In this document: piece after piece, positions 39,307-48,415 of the stretch
Layout of the letters: every line of letters begins with the position of its first letter
How positions within the stretch are numbered: the first letter of the stretch is position 1
Origin: Marinobacterium jannaschii DSM 6295
GTDB taxonomy: Bacteria > Pseudomonadota > Gammaproteobacteria > Pseudomonadales > Balneatricaceae
Length of the DNA stretch: 64,000 nucleotides
Direction: 5' to 3'
NCBI RefSeq assembly: GCF_000620085.1
Contig: NZ_JHVJ01000007.1
Coordinates: forward strand, 186,001-250,000
The notes under the pieces: generated by a model
Databases searched by the model: none
Told to the model about the DNA's origin: nothing
The model's input: only the letters and a program-made list of their open reading frames with translations
Translations under genes and position numbers: made by a program

Positions 39307-41070
39307 TTACGGAGTTTTACGCAGCTTGATATTCAGTTCACGCAGCTGGGCAGCACTTACCTCACCCGGCGCTTCTGTCATCATGCAGGATGCGCTCTGA
39401 GTTTTAGGGAAGGCGATGACTTCACGGATAGAGTCAGTACCGGTCATCAGCATGATCAGACGATCCAGGCCAAATGCCAGACCACCGTGCGGAGGCGCAC
39501 CGTACTTCAGGGCGTTCAGCAGGAAGCCAAATTTCTCTTCCGCTTCTTCGTCGCTGATACCCAGTACTTCGAATACTGTCTTCTGCATTGACTGATCGTG
39601 AATACGAACAGAACCACCGCCCAGCTCACAGCCGTTCAGCACCATATCATAGGCACGGGACAGCGCGGTCAGCGGGTTGGCTTTCAGCTCTTCGGCAGAA
39701 CAGCTCGGAGAAGTGAACGGGTGGTGCAGCGCCGTCATACCGCCGTTATCGGTCTCTTCAAACATCGGGAAGTCCACAACCCACAGCGGTGCCCATTCGC
39801 ACTGCGCCATGTTCTGATCTTCACCGACTTTGATACGCAGCGCGCCCAGGGCTTCGCTGACGACCTTCTCTTTGTCTGCACCGAAGAAGACGATATCGCC
39901 GTTCTGAGCACCCAGACGTTCCATGATCTGCATGGCAACATCTTCGCCCAGGAACTTAACGATAGGAGACTGCAGGCCTTCAACACCTTTCTCCAGTTCG
40001 TTAACCTTGATCCAGGCCAGACCTTTAGCACCGTAGATACCGACAAACTTGGTGTACTCGTCGATGATCTTACGGGTCAGCTGGGCGCCGCCAGGGACTT
40101 TCAGGGCAGCAACACGGCCTTTAGGATCTTTCGCAGGACCGGCGAAGACCTTGAACTCGATCTCTGCCATCAGGTCAGCAACATCTACCAGCTCCATCGG
40201 GAAACGCAGGTCAGGCTTATCTGAGCCGTAACGCTGCATTGCTTCGGAGTATGGCATACGCGGGAATTCGCCCAGATCAATGTTAAGCATGTTCTGGAAC
40301 AGCTCACGGATCATGGACTCAGTCATACCCATAATCGCTTCCTCATCCATAAATGAGGTCTCGATATCGATCTGGGTAAATTCCGGCTGACGGTCAGCAC
40401 GCAGGTCTTCGTCACGGAAGCACTTTGCGATCTGGTAGTAACGGTCAAAGCCGGACACCATCAGCAGCTGCTTGAACAGCTGTGGAGACTGAGGCAGGGC
40501 AAAGAAGCTGCCTTCGTGGGTACGGCTCGGCACCAGATAGTCACGCGCGCCTTCCGGCGTCGCACGGTTCAGAATCGGAGTTTCGATATCAAGGAAACCG
40601 TTGTCATCCAGGTAGTTACGGATGGCGTTTGTCACCTTGGAACGAAAACGCAGCTTGTCCTGCATCTCGGGACGACGCAGGTCGATATAGCGGTGGCGCA
40701 GACGTACGTCTTCACCAACCTGCTGGTGTTCGTCCAGCTGGAACGGAGGTGTTTCCGCTTTATTCAGGATAACCAGACCTTTACCCAGCACCTCGATCTC
40801 ACCTGTTGGCATCTCTGCATTGACAGTGCCTTCAGGACGCGCGCGGACAGTACCTTTGATCTCGACAACGAATTCATTACGGCAGCTGTCTGCCAGCTGG
40901 AAGCTCTCTTCACGATCCGGATCGAATACCACCTGTGTCAGACCTTCACGGTCACGTACATCCAGGAAGATCACTCCACCGTGGTCACGACGGCGGTGAA
41001 CCCAACCGTTCAGAACCACATCATCACCGATATGTTCTTTTCTAAGATCGCCGCAATAATGGCTGCGCAT
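39307..41070 (-). CDS. aspS: Aspartyl-tRNA synthetase
   Basis: A 587-residue class II aminoacyl-tRNA synthetase of bacterial type. It has an N-terminal OB-fold anticodon-binding domain ([23 protein letters not shown]), motif 2 region [18 protein letters not shown], a GAD insertion domain in the middle, and motif 3 [15 protein letters not shown]. The length matches the family (about 590). The order aspS-yebC-ruvC is conserved in Pseudomonas and E. coli. Confidence 0.97.
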   Translation of the reverse strand: MRSHYCGDLRKEHIGDDVVLNGWVHRRRDHGGVIFLDVRDREGLTQVVFDPDREESFQLADSCRNEFVVEIKGTVRARPEGTVNAEMPTGEIEVLGKGLVILNKAETPPFQLDEHQQVGEDVRLRHRYIDLRRPEMQDKLRFRSKVTNAIRNYLDDNGFLDIETPILNRATPEGARDYLVPSRTHEGSFFALPQSPQLFKQLLMVSGFDRYYQIAKCFRDEDLRADRQPEFTQIDIETSFMDEEAIMGMTESMIRELFQNMLNIDLGEFPRMPYSEAMQRYGSDKPDLRFPMELVDVADLMAEIEFKVFAGPAKDPKGRVAALKVPGGAQLTRKIIDEYTKFVGIYGAKGLAWIKVNELEKGVEGLQSPIVKFLGEDVAMQIMERLGAQNGDIVFFGADKEKVVSEALGALRIKVGEDQNMAQCEWAPLWVVDFPMFEETDNGGMTALHHPFTSPSCSAEELKANPLTALSRAYDMVLNGCELGGGSVRIHDQSMQKTVFEVLGISDEEAEEKFGFLLNALKYGAPPHGGLAFGLDRLIMLMTGTDSIREVIAFPKTQSASCMMTEAPGEVSAAQLRELNIKLRKTP

Positions 41071-41126
41071 AGTTTACTGTTCCTGTATCTGGATCAGGCC
41101 CCGGATGGGACCAGTCTGAAAATTTG

Positions 41127-41354
41127 TTACTTATCTGAAGAGCCGCTGTCACCGGCAAGGTTTTTCTTCTTACCGGTTTTAAAATCTGTCTCGTACCAGC
41201 CACCGCCGGAGAGACGAAACCCGGGTGCAGACACCTGCCTGGTTACATTATCACTGTCACATGCTTTGCAATTGGGTGCCGGGGCATCAGAACGCAGCAC
41301 GAGTTTCTCGAAATCGTGACCGCAAGCATTACACTGAAAATCATATATAGGCAT
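41127..41354 (-). CDS. FmdB-family zinc-ribbon protein
   Basis: A 75-residue protein starting MPIYDFQCNACGHDFE, the hallmark of the FmdB/CxxC_CxxC_SSSS regulatory-protein family. A second pair CKACDSDN completes the zinc ribbon, followed by a Gly/Ser/Lys-rich tail. An open frame extends upstream to 41669, but the family start is at 41354. It lies 57 nt upstream of aspS, as in Pseudomonas. Function is unknown; an RNA- or ribosome-related role has been suggested for the family. Confidence 0.9.
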   Translation of the reverse strand: MPIYDFQCNACGHDFEKLVLRSDAPAPNCKACDSDNVTRQVSAPGFRLSGGGWYETDFKTGKKKNLAGDSGSSDK

Positions 41355-41466
41355 GAAAACCGCTTTCCCATATAGCCAAGTATCAGAAAACGGCCGATTA
41401 TAACTGATTTGCCGGGGCCTGACAGGCCCCTGTGAGAGGAACCTGAAAGCCCGGATCAAATCTTCC

Positions 41467-41919
41467 TCAACTCTCCGGCTCCAGCTCAATCTCACCACTG
41501 TGGGAAAGCAACGTTTCCAGCTTATGCCGGATATCGTGTAACGCCGCATCCGTATAGGGAACCGCAGGCACCTTGCCCCAGATCGGCCCTGGCCAGGCGG
41601 CGTCATCTTCCTGCCGCACCACATGGTGCAAGTGCAGCTGCGGCACCATATTACCCAGCGTAGCAACATTCATCTTCTTAGCCGCGAAGATATCGGCCAG
41701 ATTTTCTGCCAGAAAAGAGCTTTCGTGCATCAGCTGGCGCTGATCCTCCTCCGACAGGTGATAGATCTCCGACACTTCCGCGCGCCGTGGTACCAGAATA
41801 AACCAGGGATAGTTGCTGTCATTCGCCAGCAACAGGGTGCTGAGCGGAAACTCTCCCAGCACGATACAGTCGTTTACCAGCTGAGGATGCAACTCGAATT
41901 CTAGTTCCAGTTCGTCCAT
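41467..41919 (-). CDS. HIT-domain protein (nucleotide hydrolase/transferase family)
   Basis: A 150-residue histidine-triad protein. The family motif is visible as VPQLHLHHVVR. The first two His of HxHxH are in place, but the third is moved by one residue (HLHHV). The neighbouring AAWPGPIWG is characteristic of a proteobacterial HIT subgroup. I chose ATG 41919, which has AGGAG 8 nt upstream, over a GTG at 41928. Substrates of this subgroup are not known. It is divergent from the DUF482 gene. Confidence 0.88.
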   Translation of the reverse strand: MDELELEFELHPQLVNDCIVLGEFPLSTLLLANDSNYPWFILVPRRAEVSEIYHLSEEDQRQLMHESSFLAENLADIFAAKKMNVATLGNMVPQLHLHHVVRQEDDAAWPGPIWGKVPAVPYTDAALHDIRHKLETLLSHSGEIELEPES

Positions 41920-42001
41920 TTTCCGCACTCCTGTTCAGATCCAATAGACCGTCTTGCGACGTACAACCCGGGCTACCCCGGTAATAGGCTGAAAACACAC
42001 A

Positions 42002-42037
42002 GCGCTGCAGTTTAAATGCAGCGCCTTCTTATTTTTA
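42002..42037 (+). terminator. Terminator-like hairpin in the leader of the DUF482 gene
   Basis: A perfect 8-bp stem GCGCTGCA/TGCAGCGC with a 7-nt loop (42002-42024) is followed by CTTCTTATTTTT on the plus strand. It lies about 40 nt upstream of the DUF482 start codon and between divergent genes, so it does not end any visible gene. It may be a leader attenuator or the end of a short RNA. Confidence 0.6.
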
Positions 42038-42076
42038 GTCAAAAATTGCGGTAGCGTTCAAAAAGAATCCCTAACG

Positions 42077-43225
42077 ATGACCCTGCCGATGCCTGAAGTT
42101 AAGTTGCACAACACCATAGAAAGTATAGGTGCCGATCTCTGGAACAGGCTCTGCGGCACCGAATACCCCTTTCTGCGCTACGAATTCCTGCATGCCCTGG
42201 AGCACTCCGGCAGCGTTGGGCGCGGCACCGGCTGGCAACCTTTGCACCTGCAGATTATCGAAGCCGGAGAGACGCTCGCCCTGATACCGCTCTACCTTAA
42301 GACGCACTCTTACGGCGAATATGTATTCGACTGGAGCTGGGCCGAGGCCTATCAACGTAACGGCCTGGAATACTACCCCAAGCTGGTGAACGCAATTCCT
42401 TTTACGCCGGCATCGGGACCGCGCTTTGGCAGCAGCATTGACGATCGCGACCTGATTCCGCTGCTCAACAACGCGCTCTCACAGGTCAGTGAAAAACTCC
42501 GCTGCTCATCATGGCACTGCCTGTTCCTGCCACAGCCTCAGAGCGAGCTGTTGTTCCAACAGGGATGCCATCTCAGGCTGGGCACCCAGTTTCACTGGTT
42601 CAACCGTGACTACCGCAGCTTTGATGACTTCCTGCAGCAGATGACGTCGCGCCGGCGCAAGAATCTGCGTAAGGAGCGCGAAAAGATCGGCCGCCAGGAT
42701 GTCATTCTCAAAACCCTGCAGGGAGCGGAGATCAGCGATGAGGTACTGCAACACTTCTACCACTGTTACCAGCTGACCTACGCCAAGCGCGGCCAGCGCG
42801 GATATCTGACCGAGTCATTCTTTCGCCAGCTACGCGACACTATGCCGGAGCAATTAATTATGGTGACCGCATGGCACCAACAGAACATGGTCGCAGGCGC
42901 CCTTTCCCTGCGCAGCTCAGATACGCTCTACGGTCGATACTGGGGTTGCCTGGATGAGTTTGACAGCCTGCATTTTGAAGCCTGTTATTATCGCGGCATC
43001 GACTACTGCATCGCGCATGGCCTGCAGCGTTTTGATCCGGGTGCACAGGGCGAACATAAGGTACAGCGCGGCTTCGAACCGGTTGAAACCTGGTCGGCGC
43101 ACAGCATCAGAGAAGCCGGTTTCAGGGACGCCATCCGCGATTTTTGCGCCGAGGAAGCCGAACATACCCGTCGCTATATGGCGGAACTTAGCCAGAATCT
43201 GCCATTCCGGCAACCGGAAGAATAA
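42077..43225 (+). CDS. DUF482/FemAB-like GNAT-fold protein
   Basis: A 382-residue protein of the COG3146 group (peptidoglycan-biosynthesis-like, acyltransferase fold). Features include PFLRYEFLHALEHSGSVG, WQPLHLQIIE, SRRRKNLRKEREKIGRQDV and the C-terminal signature YGRYWGCLDEFDSLHFEACYYRGIDYCI followed by RFDPGAQGEHKVQRGFEP. Similar proteins occur widely in marine proteobacteria, and the substrate is unproven. Its leader contains a terminator-like hairpin. Confidence 0.85.
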   Translation: MTLPMPEVKLHNTIESIGADLWNRLCGTEYPFLRYEFLHALEHSGSVGRGTGWQPLHLQIIEAGETLALIPLYLKTHSYGEYVFDWSWAEAYQRNGLEYYPKLVNAIPFTPASGPRFGSSIDDRDLIPLLNNALSQVSEKLRCSSWHCLFLPQPQSELLFQQGCHLRLGTQFHWFNRDYRSFDDFLQQMTSRRRKNLRKEREKIGRQDVILKTLQGAEISDEVLQHFYHCYQLTYAKRGQRGYLTESFFRQLRDTMPEQLIMVTAWHQQNMVAGALSLRSSDTLYGRYWGCLDEFDSLHFEACYYRGIDYCIAHGLQRFDPGAQGEHKVQRGFEPVETWSAHSIREAGFRDAIRDFCAEEAEHTRRYMAELSQNLPFRQPEE

Positions 43226-43287
43226 GGTCAGCGAAACAGTTGGCATGAAGGGATGAATGCCCGAAAGAGAATATCAGGATATATGTA

Positions 43288-43316
43288 TTGAAATTTTAAT
43301 TTCCTTTTGGAATAAA
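43288..43316 (+). promoter_or_regulatory. Probable sigma-70 promoter of the NhaC gene
   Basis: TTGAAA (43288-43293), a 17-nt spacer and AATAAA (43311-43316) lie in an AT-rich patch. They give a predicted leader of roughly 160 nt before the ATG at 43483. Confidence 0.5.
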
Positions 43317-43333
43317 ACATAAAAAAACGATCT

Positions 43334-43482
43334 TAGCCCCCAAGCCCATTATCCGTATAATTGCCGCCCTTCAAGCCAGCCAGATCCCATTCCATCTGCG
43401 CCAGCTCTAAGGCAGGCGCCCCCAAAAGGAACGCCGCCACTGAACCCAGCGCCCGATCGGCGTCGAAACGGAACACTTACAG
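43334..43482 (+). promoter_or_regulatory. Long C-rich, partly structured leader of the NhaC gene
   Basis: The leader is strongly C-rich in its first 100 nt (I count about 39 C and 18 G over 43332-43431). It then has local stems: GGC-A-GGCG (43411-43418) with CGCCGCC (43432-43438), enclosing CCCCCAAAAGGAA, and CGCC/GGCG (43450-43453 with 43459-43462). The start codon lacks a strong ribosome site. It could be a cation-sensing riboswitch or a Rho-dependent attenuator; I could not match it to a known motif with certainty. Confidence 0.35.
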
Positions 43483-44808
43483 ATGAAATCCTCACCTCTT
43501 GCCCTGCTCCCGCTGGCAATGTTTCTGGCGATGTTTATCGGCAGCGGCCTCTACTACCAAAGCCAGGCGGTTGAATTCGCCTTCTACCAGATCTCAGCAC
43601 CGGTGGCGATCCTTCCGGCCATCGCGCTGGCTGTGCTGCTCGGCAAAGATTCACTGAACAGCCGTATTGATACCCTGATGAAAGGCATAGGCGACCAGAC
43701 CATTATCACCATGGTGGTGATCTACCTGCTGGCCGGAGGCTTCGCCAGCGTCGCCAAGGCGATTGGCGGTGTTGATGCCACGGTGAACCTCGGACTCAGC
43801 CTGGTACCTGCATGGATGATCTTGCCAGGCCTCTTTATCATCAGCGCCTTTATCGCCACGTCGATGGGCACCTCTATGGGCACTATCGCAGCCGTCGCAC
43901 CAATAGCTGTCGGCGTGAGTGAAGCGACCCAGATTGATCTGGCGCTGGCCATCGGCACCGTAGTTGGAGGCGCGATGTTTGGTGACAACCTGTCGATCAT
44001 CTCCGATACCACCATCGCCGCCACCCGCACCCAGGGGTGCGAGATGCGCGACAAGTTTCGCCAGAACTTCCGCATCGCCATGCCCGCGGCCATCGCAACC
44101 GTTGCCCTGCTGTTTCTGCAGGGAGAGAGCGGTGTCGTAGCCGCTCCCGGCGAGATCGACATGCTGCTGGTGATGCCCTATCTGGCGGTGCTTGTACTGG
44201 CGCTGAGCGGCCTGAATGTCATGGTCGTACTGTTCAGCGGCATTGTGCTGGCGGGAATCACCGGTCTGCTGCAATTGCCGGATTACAGCGTGGCGCAGCT
44301 ATCCAAAGATATTTATGCCGGCTACAGCGGCATGCAGGAGATCCTGATCCTGTCGCTGCTGATCGGCGGTCTCGGAGCATTGATGAAATCTCAGGGCGGG
44401 CTGGAGTTTATCGCCCGCCAGATTGACAAGCTGACCAGCCGTAAGCAGACGGAACCCTCGCCCCGCGCCGGCGAACTGAGCATTTCAGCCGCCGTAGCCC
44501 TGACCAACGTCTGTACCGCCAACAATACCGTAGCGATCATTATCAGTGGCGGCCTCGCCAGAGATATTGCCTGCCGCTACGGCGTCGACCCGAAGCGCAG
44601 CGCCAGTCTGATGGATATATTCTCCTGCGTGGTGCAGGGTATGCTGCCTTATGGCGCTCAGGTTCTGCTGGCCGGCTCCATCGCCGCGCTATCCCCCCTG
44701 GAGATCGTTGGCTCAATCTACTACTGCCTGCTGCTGGGCGTAGCGGCCTTGTTCTCGATCGCTATCAGCAAGCCCGCACTGTCCAGGGTTCAGCCGGAAG
44801 CACTCTGA
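43483..44808 (+). CDS. NhaC-family Na+/H+ antiporter
   Basis: A 441-residue inner-membrane protein with about 11-12 helices. NhaC-type features include FIATSMGTSMGTIAAVAPIA, VVGGAMFGDNLSIISDTTIAATRTQG and ALTNVCTANNTVAIIISGG. Relatives expel Na+ (or exchange malate/lactate) for protons. It is unlike the second antiporter that converges on it at 44872. It has a long C-rich leader and a bidirectional terminator downstream. Confidence 0.9.
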   Translation: MKSSPLALLPLAMFLAMFIGSGLYYQSQAVEFAFYQISAPVAILPAIALAVLLGKDSLNSRIDTLMKGIGDQTIITMVVIYLLAGGFASVAKAIGGVDATVNLGLSLVPAWMILPGLFIISAFIATSMGTSMGTIAAVAPIAVGVSEATQIDLALAIGTVVGGAMFGDNLSIISDTTIAATRTQGCEMRDKFRQNFRIAMPAAIATVALLFLQGESGVVAAPGEIDMLLVMPYLAVLVLALSGLNVMVVLFSGIVLAGITGLLQLPDYSVAQLSKDIYAGYSGMQEILILSLLIGGLGALMKSQGGLEFIARQIDKLTSRKQTEPSPRAGELSISAAVALTNVCTANNTVAIIISGGLARDIACRYGVDPKRSASLMDIFSCVVQGMLPYGAQVLLAGSIAALSPLEIVGSIYYCLLLGVAALFSIAISKPALSRVQPEAL

Positions 44809-44817
44809 AACGGCTAT

Positions 44818-44850
44818 AAAAAAACGGAAGCCAAGGCTTCCGGTTTTTTT
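44818..44850. terminator. Bidirectional terminator between two antiporter genes
   Basis: An 8-bp stem CGGAAGCC/GGCTTCCG with an AA loop (44825-44842) is flanked by seven A and seven T, so it can serve both convergent genes. Confidence 0.92.
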
Positions 44851-44871
44851 ATCTGATATCGGCGCCCGGGA

Positions 44872-46194
44872 TCAGAGCGTCACCGCCGCGACCCAACCGG
44901 CCACCAACAACGGCAGGTTATAGTGGATAAAGGTCGGCACCACCGTATCCCAGATATGGTTGTGCTGCCCGTCAACATTCAATCCCGCCGTCGGTCCCAG
45001 GGTGGAATCTGAAGCCGGCGAGCCTGCATCCCCCAACGCCGCAGCAGTACCTACCAACGCCACAATCGCCAACGGACTGAAGCCCAGCTGCAGAGCCAGC
45101 GGTACGTAGATGGCAGCAATGATCGGAATCGTAGAGAAGGAAGAGCCGATCCCCATGGTCACCAGCAAGCCCACCACCAGCATCAGCAACGCCGCCAGTG
45201 GCCTATTCTGACCGATCAACTCCGCCGAACCGGATACCAACGCTGCAATATCGCCGGTCTCACGCAGCACCTGGGCAAAGCCCGCAGCCGCAATCATGAT
45301 AAAGCCGATAGTGGCCATCATCTTCATGCCATCCACCAGCAGGCCATCAGACTCGTTCCAGCGTACCACTCCGGTGACGGAGAACAACAAAAAACCGAGC
45401 ATCGCCCCCAACACCATCGAGTCGGTATAAAGCTGTGTCACAAACGCCAGCAGGATCGAAACCAGCGCCACAGCGATACTCTTACCGCTGTAATTCGCCT
45501 CTATATGCTCAGAGCGTTCAATCCGGCTGAGATCATACTCGCGCTTTCCCCGGTAACTGATAAATACCGCTACCAACAGGCCACTGATCATACCGATCGC
45601 CGGAATCCCCATCGCTTCAATCACATTGATACCCGCCGTATCCAGCCCGGCACCGGCGATATTCTTCAGCAGAATTTCATTCAGAAAGATGCCGCCGAAA
45701 CCAACCGGAAGAAACATATAGGGCGTCACCAGACCAAAGGTCAGCACGCAGGCGATCAGGCGACGGTCCAGCTTCATCTGACTCATCACCAGCAATAGCG
45801 GTGGAATCAACAGCGGAATAAATGCGATATGGATCGGCATTATATTCTGCGACGAGATCGCCACCAGCAGGATCACCAGCAACAGCAGGTTGCGCACCCA
45901 GCGCACCCGCTTTGGATCATGCTGACCACCCAACACGATCACCACACGATCTGCCAGCAGGTGCGGCAGTCCAGACTGGGAGATCGCCACAGCAAAGCCC
46001 CCCAGCAAGGCATAACTCAGAGCAACTCCGGCGCCACCACCGATACCTTCGTTAAAAGCGTCGATGGTACCCGTCACACCCAGACCTCCGGCCAGGCCAC
46101 CGGCCAGGGCTCCGACAATCAGAGCGATCACGACATTTGTTCGCACCAGACTGAGCAGCAGCATCAGCAGCACTGCAATAACCACAGCATTCAT
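44872..46194 (-). CDS. Na+/H+ antiporter family protein (YuiF/COG2056-like)
   Basis: A 440-residue inner-membrane protein with about 12 helices. Features include [66 protein letters not shown] and [27 protein letters not shown]. It belongs to the NhaC-like ion transporter superfamily but to the YuiF branch; related proteins have been described as Na+/H+ antiporters or amino-acid transporters. It converges with the NhaC gene. Confidence 0.87.
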   Translation of the reverse strand: MNAVVIAVLLMLLLSLVRTNVVIALIVGALAGGLAGGLGVTGTIDAFNEGIGGGAGVALSYALLGGFAVAISQSGLPHLLADRVVIVLGGQHDPKRVRWVRNLLLLVILLVAISSQNIMPIHIAFIPLLIPPLLLVMSQMKLDRRLIACVLTFGLVTPYMFLPVGFGGIFLNEILLKNIAGAGLDTAGINVIEAMGIPAIGMISGLLVAVFISYRGKREYDLSRIERSEHIEANYSGKSIAVALVSILLAFVTQLYTDSMVLGAMLGFLLFSVTGVVRWNESDGLLVDGMKMMATIGFIMIAAAGFAQVLRETGDIAALVSGSAELIGQNRPLAALLMLVVGLLVTMGIGSSFSTIPIIAAIYVPLALQLGFSPLAIVALVGTAAALGDAGSPASDSTLGPTAGLNVDGQHNHIWDTVVPTFIHYNLPLLVAGWVAAVTL

Positions 46195-46535
46195 CAGTAG
46201 ATTTTTGCCTCAAAAGAAAAGTGTCCAAACGGACCAAAGAGATACCGGAAAAAACCTGTTGCCACATAGTTCGAGTCCATCCGGAATGAGCTGAATTCCC
46301 GGTCCTGCCGGAAAGGCGCGTACTGTGCCGCCAGATACGGCGAAAGTCAAAAACCCGATAGAACTTATCTGACCGGGGTCAGTTAAGCAGTTTCTGAGCG
46401 GAAGAATGCAATAGCAAAAAAGAGCCGGTTGGTGGGCAACCGGCCGAATAGGTGAGATTTTCAAACAAGAGTCGGGCCTGGGACAGCGAGGGGAGTTGCT
46501 GTGCCTCAGCCCTGTTATCAACTACATAGCGGGGA
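46195..46535. other. Intergenic region without a convincing gene
   Basis: This 341-nt gap lies upstream of the YuiF-like antiporter and downstream of the Fur-box gene (both minus strand). It contains the terminator at 46415-46444 and should contain the antiporter promoter. A 103-codon frame inside (46210-46521) has unusual composition (Pro, Cys, Leu rich), no ribosome site and no family match, so I treat it as noise. Confidence 0.6.
46415..46444 (-). terminator. Terminator of the Cys-rich Fur-box gene
   Basis: A perfect 8-bp stem GCCGGTTG/CAACCGGC (46424-46444, 5-nt loop) is followed on the minus strand by CTCTTTTTTG. It lies about 90 nt past the stop of the gene at 46536. Confidence 0.87.
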
Positions 46536-46871
46536 TCAGGCGACTCCGTGTCCCGGCAGCGGCAATATCGATTCCGTACTAAGCAACCGGTAGCTGCGCA
46601 ATAGCCTTCGGGTAACACAGCTAAAGCAGCGCCCTTTGGTCTCGCCACAAAAACTATCGGCGCAGGCGGTCAGAAGCAGCTCCTGTGCCACCCGCTGATT
46701 TACCGCACGGTCACCGCTGCTAAGCTCTGCTACCGTTACCACGCCATCTTCAATCAGGCGTCGCGCCTCCTGATCCTGCCACTGTGCGATCAACTTACCG
46801 GTACTACGATTCAACAACCGGATAGAGGGCTCTATGCTGTCGATCCATGCATCCACAATAAAGGCACCCAT
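46536..46871 (-). CDS. Small Cys-rich protein of unknown function behind Fur-like boxes
   Basis: A 111-residue protein I do not recognise. It starts MGAFIVDAWIDSIEPS. It then has a helical charged region and a cluster of four cysteines in CADSFCGETKGRCFSC (C-x4-C-x6-C-x2-C) at about residues 70-85, followed by a basic RRLLRSYRLLS segment. The cluster suggests an Fe-S or metal site. I chose ATG 46871 because AGGGAGG stands exactly 6 nt upstream; ATG 46877 abuts that site. Two Fur-like boxes lie just upstream and a terminator lies downstream, so it is a single iron-regulated unit by inference. Confidence 0.72.
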   Translation of the reverse strand: MGAFIVDAWIDSIEPSIRLLNRSTGKLIAQWQDQEARRLIEDGVVTVAELSSGDRAVNQRVAQELLLTACADSFCGETKGRCFSCVTRRLLRSYRLLSTESILPLPGHGVA

Positions 46872-46893
46872 CACCATCCTCCCTGCTGCAATT

Positions 46894-46934
46894 GATAATG
46901 ATTTGCATTATTGATGATAATGATTCGCATTTCA
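46894..46934 (-). promoter_or_regulatory. Tandem Fur-like boxes upstream of the Cys-rich gene
   Basis: GATAATGAT at 46894 and again at 46916 begin two 19-nt sites spaced by 22 nt. The first, GATAATGATTTGCATTATT, matches the consensus GATAATGATAATCATTATC at 15 of 19 positions. The second, GATAATGATTCGCATTTCA, matches somewhat fewer. They lie 20-60 nt upstream of the ATG at 46871, the usual place for Fur repression. They lie at least 40 nt upstream of the arsR -35 hexamer, so effects on that side are less likely. Confidence 0.78.
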
Positions 46935-46974
46935 ATAGCGAAATGAAGTTTTTATTGCGACCGCAGCCAAGCGA

Positions 46975-47018
46975 TTGACTTGAGCGTTCAGATTCATAAT
47001 ATATGGATATCCACATAT
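46975..47018 (+). promoter_or_regulatory. arsR promoter with candidate ArsR operator
   Basis: TTGACT (46975-46980), a 16-nt spacer and TAATAT (46997-47002) form a sigma-70-like promoter. A 20-nt palindrome with one mismatched pair, centred on TGGATATCCA (46999-47018), covers the -10 region and start site. It is a plausible binding site for the ArsR dimer, giving self-repression relieved by arsenite. Confidence 0.6.
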
Positions 47019-47039
47019 ACAGATAAGCATACTAACCTG

Positions 47040-47384
47040 ATGCAACCTTCCCAATTACTCAAATGCATGGCCGATGAACTGCGTCTGCGCATACTTGCCT
47101 TAACCCAGAGCGAGCAGGAACTTTGTGTCTGCGAACTGACAGAAGCACTGCAACAGAGCCAGCCTAAAATCTCCCGGCACCTGGCACAGCTTCGCAGTTG
47201 CGGCATGCTGCAGGATCGCCGTCAGGGCCAGTGGGTGTTCTACAGTCTCAGTCAGACTCTGCCGGACTGGGTCGGCACTACCCTGCAACAGATTAAGTCG
47301 GCCCATCCGGAAACATTTCAGGCCGATACATACGCACTAAAGAGCATGGGCGACAGGCCCGAACGCAGCGCCCGCTGCTGTTAA
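47040..47384 (+). CDS. arsR: ArsR-family arsenic-responsive repressor
   Basis: A 114-residue winged-helix repressor. The metalloid-binding motif ELCVCELTEAL and the recognition helix SQPKISRHLAQLRSCGMLQDRRQGQWVFYSL (shown by QPKISRHLAQL) are characteristic of ArsR. A Cys pair lies at the very C-terminus (RCC), typical of some ArsR2-like proteins. I chose ATG 47040 (MQPSQLLKCMADELRLRIL) over an upstream in-frame ATG that would put the operator inside the gene. It is first in an operon with GAPDH and arsJ. Confidence 0.93.
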   Translation: MQPSQLLKCMADELRLRILALTQSEQELCVCELTEALQQSQPKISRHLAQLRSCGMLQDRRQGQWVFYSLSQTLPDWVGTTLQQIKSAHPETFQADTYALKSMGDRPERSARCC

Positions 47385-47411
47385 TCAGACACTAACAAGG
47401 AGACTTATCAG

Positions 47412-48413
47412 ATGACTATTAAAGTCGGTATTAATGGCTTTGGCCGTATGGGACGCCTGGCACTGCGGGCCGCTTGGGAATATCCGGAGCTTGAGTTTGT
47501 CCATATCAATGATCCGGCGGGAAACGCTGAAACTCTGGCGCACCTGCTGAACTACGACTCGGTACACGGCACCTGGCAATATTGCGCCGAGGCTGACAAT
47601 GATCTGATCCGCATCGGTGATAAGAGCATCAGCACCAGCGCCAATAGCGCCATTGCCGATACCGACTGGTCCGGCTGCGATATAGTGATCGAAGCCAGCG
47701 GCAAGATGCGGCAGGTCGAGCTGCTTGAAGCCTACCTCGAACAAGGCGTACAGCGTGTCCTGGTCACCGCGCCGGTCAAAGACGAACGCGCCCTGAATCT
47801 GGTGATGGGCATCAACCACCAACTGTTTGATCCGGCACAACATCGCATTGTCACCGCCGCGTCCTGCACCACCAACTGCCTGGCACCGGTGATCAAGGTG
47901 ATCCAGCAGCACTTCGGTATTCGCCACGGCTCTATGACCACGATTCATGACCTGACCAATACCCAGACCATCCTCGATGCGCCACACAAGGATCTGCGCC
48001 GTGCCCGTGCCTGCGGCATGAGCCTGATCCCGACCACTACCGGCTCAGCCAAAGCGGTAATCGATATCTTTCCGGAACTGGAAGGCCGTCTCAATGGCCA
48101 CGCCGTGCGCGTACCTCTGGCTAACGCTTCCCTGACCGATATGGTATTTGAACTGGAACGTAACACCACCGCTGAAGAGGTGAACGCACGCTTCGCCGAG
48201 GCAGCTGCCGGCGAGCTGGCCGGGATTCTGGGATATGAGGAAAAGCCTCTGGTATCGATCGATTACCGTACCGATCCACGCTCCGCGATTATCGACGCCC
48301 TCTCCACCATGGTCGTGAACGATACCCAGCTCAAACTGTACGCCTGGTATGACAACGAGTGGGGTTATGTGAACCGCACCATGGAACTGGCCCGTTACAT
48401 TATGGCGGAGTAA
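47412..48413 (+). CDS. ArsJ-associated glyceraldehyde-3-phosphate dehydrogenase
   Basis: A 333-residue GAPDH with a Rossmann domain ([17 protein letters not shown]), the catalytic Cys in [12 protein letters not shown] and the C-terminal [18 protein letters not shown]. Its place between arsR and arsJ marks it as the arsenate-detoxifying form. It joins arsenate to glyceraldehyde 3-phosphate, giving 1-arseno-3-phosphoglycerate, which ArsJ expels and which then breaks down outside. It is 27 nt after arsR and 2 nt before arsJ. It is probably not the glycolytic copy. Confidence 0.93.
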   Translation: MTIKVGINGFGRMGRLALRAAWEYPELEFVHINDPAGNAETLAHLLNYDSVHGTWQYCAEADNDLIRIGDKSISTSANSAIADTDWSGCDIVIEASGKMRQVELLEAYLEQGVQRVLVTAPVKDERALNLVMGINHQLFDPAQHRIVTAASCTTNCLAPVIKVIQQHFGIRHGSMTTIHDLTNTQTILDAPHKDLRRARACGMSLIPTTTGSAKAVIDIFPELEGRLNGHAVRVPLANASLTDMVFELERNTTAEEVNARFAEAAAGELAGILGYEEKPLVSIDYRTDPRSAIIDALSTMVVNDTQLKLYAWYDNEWGYVNRTMELARYIMAE

Positions 48414-48415
48414 CT

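Noticed and set aside
38506..39591. 361-codon plus-strand frame opposite yebC and aspS
   Set aside because: It spans two real genes and their intergenic gap in antisense; no ribosome site.
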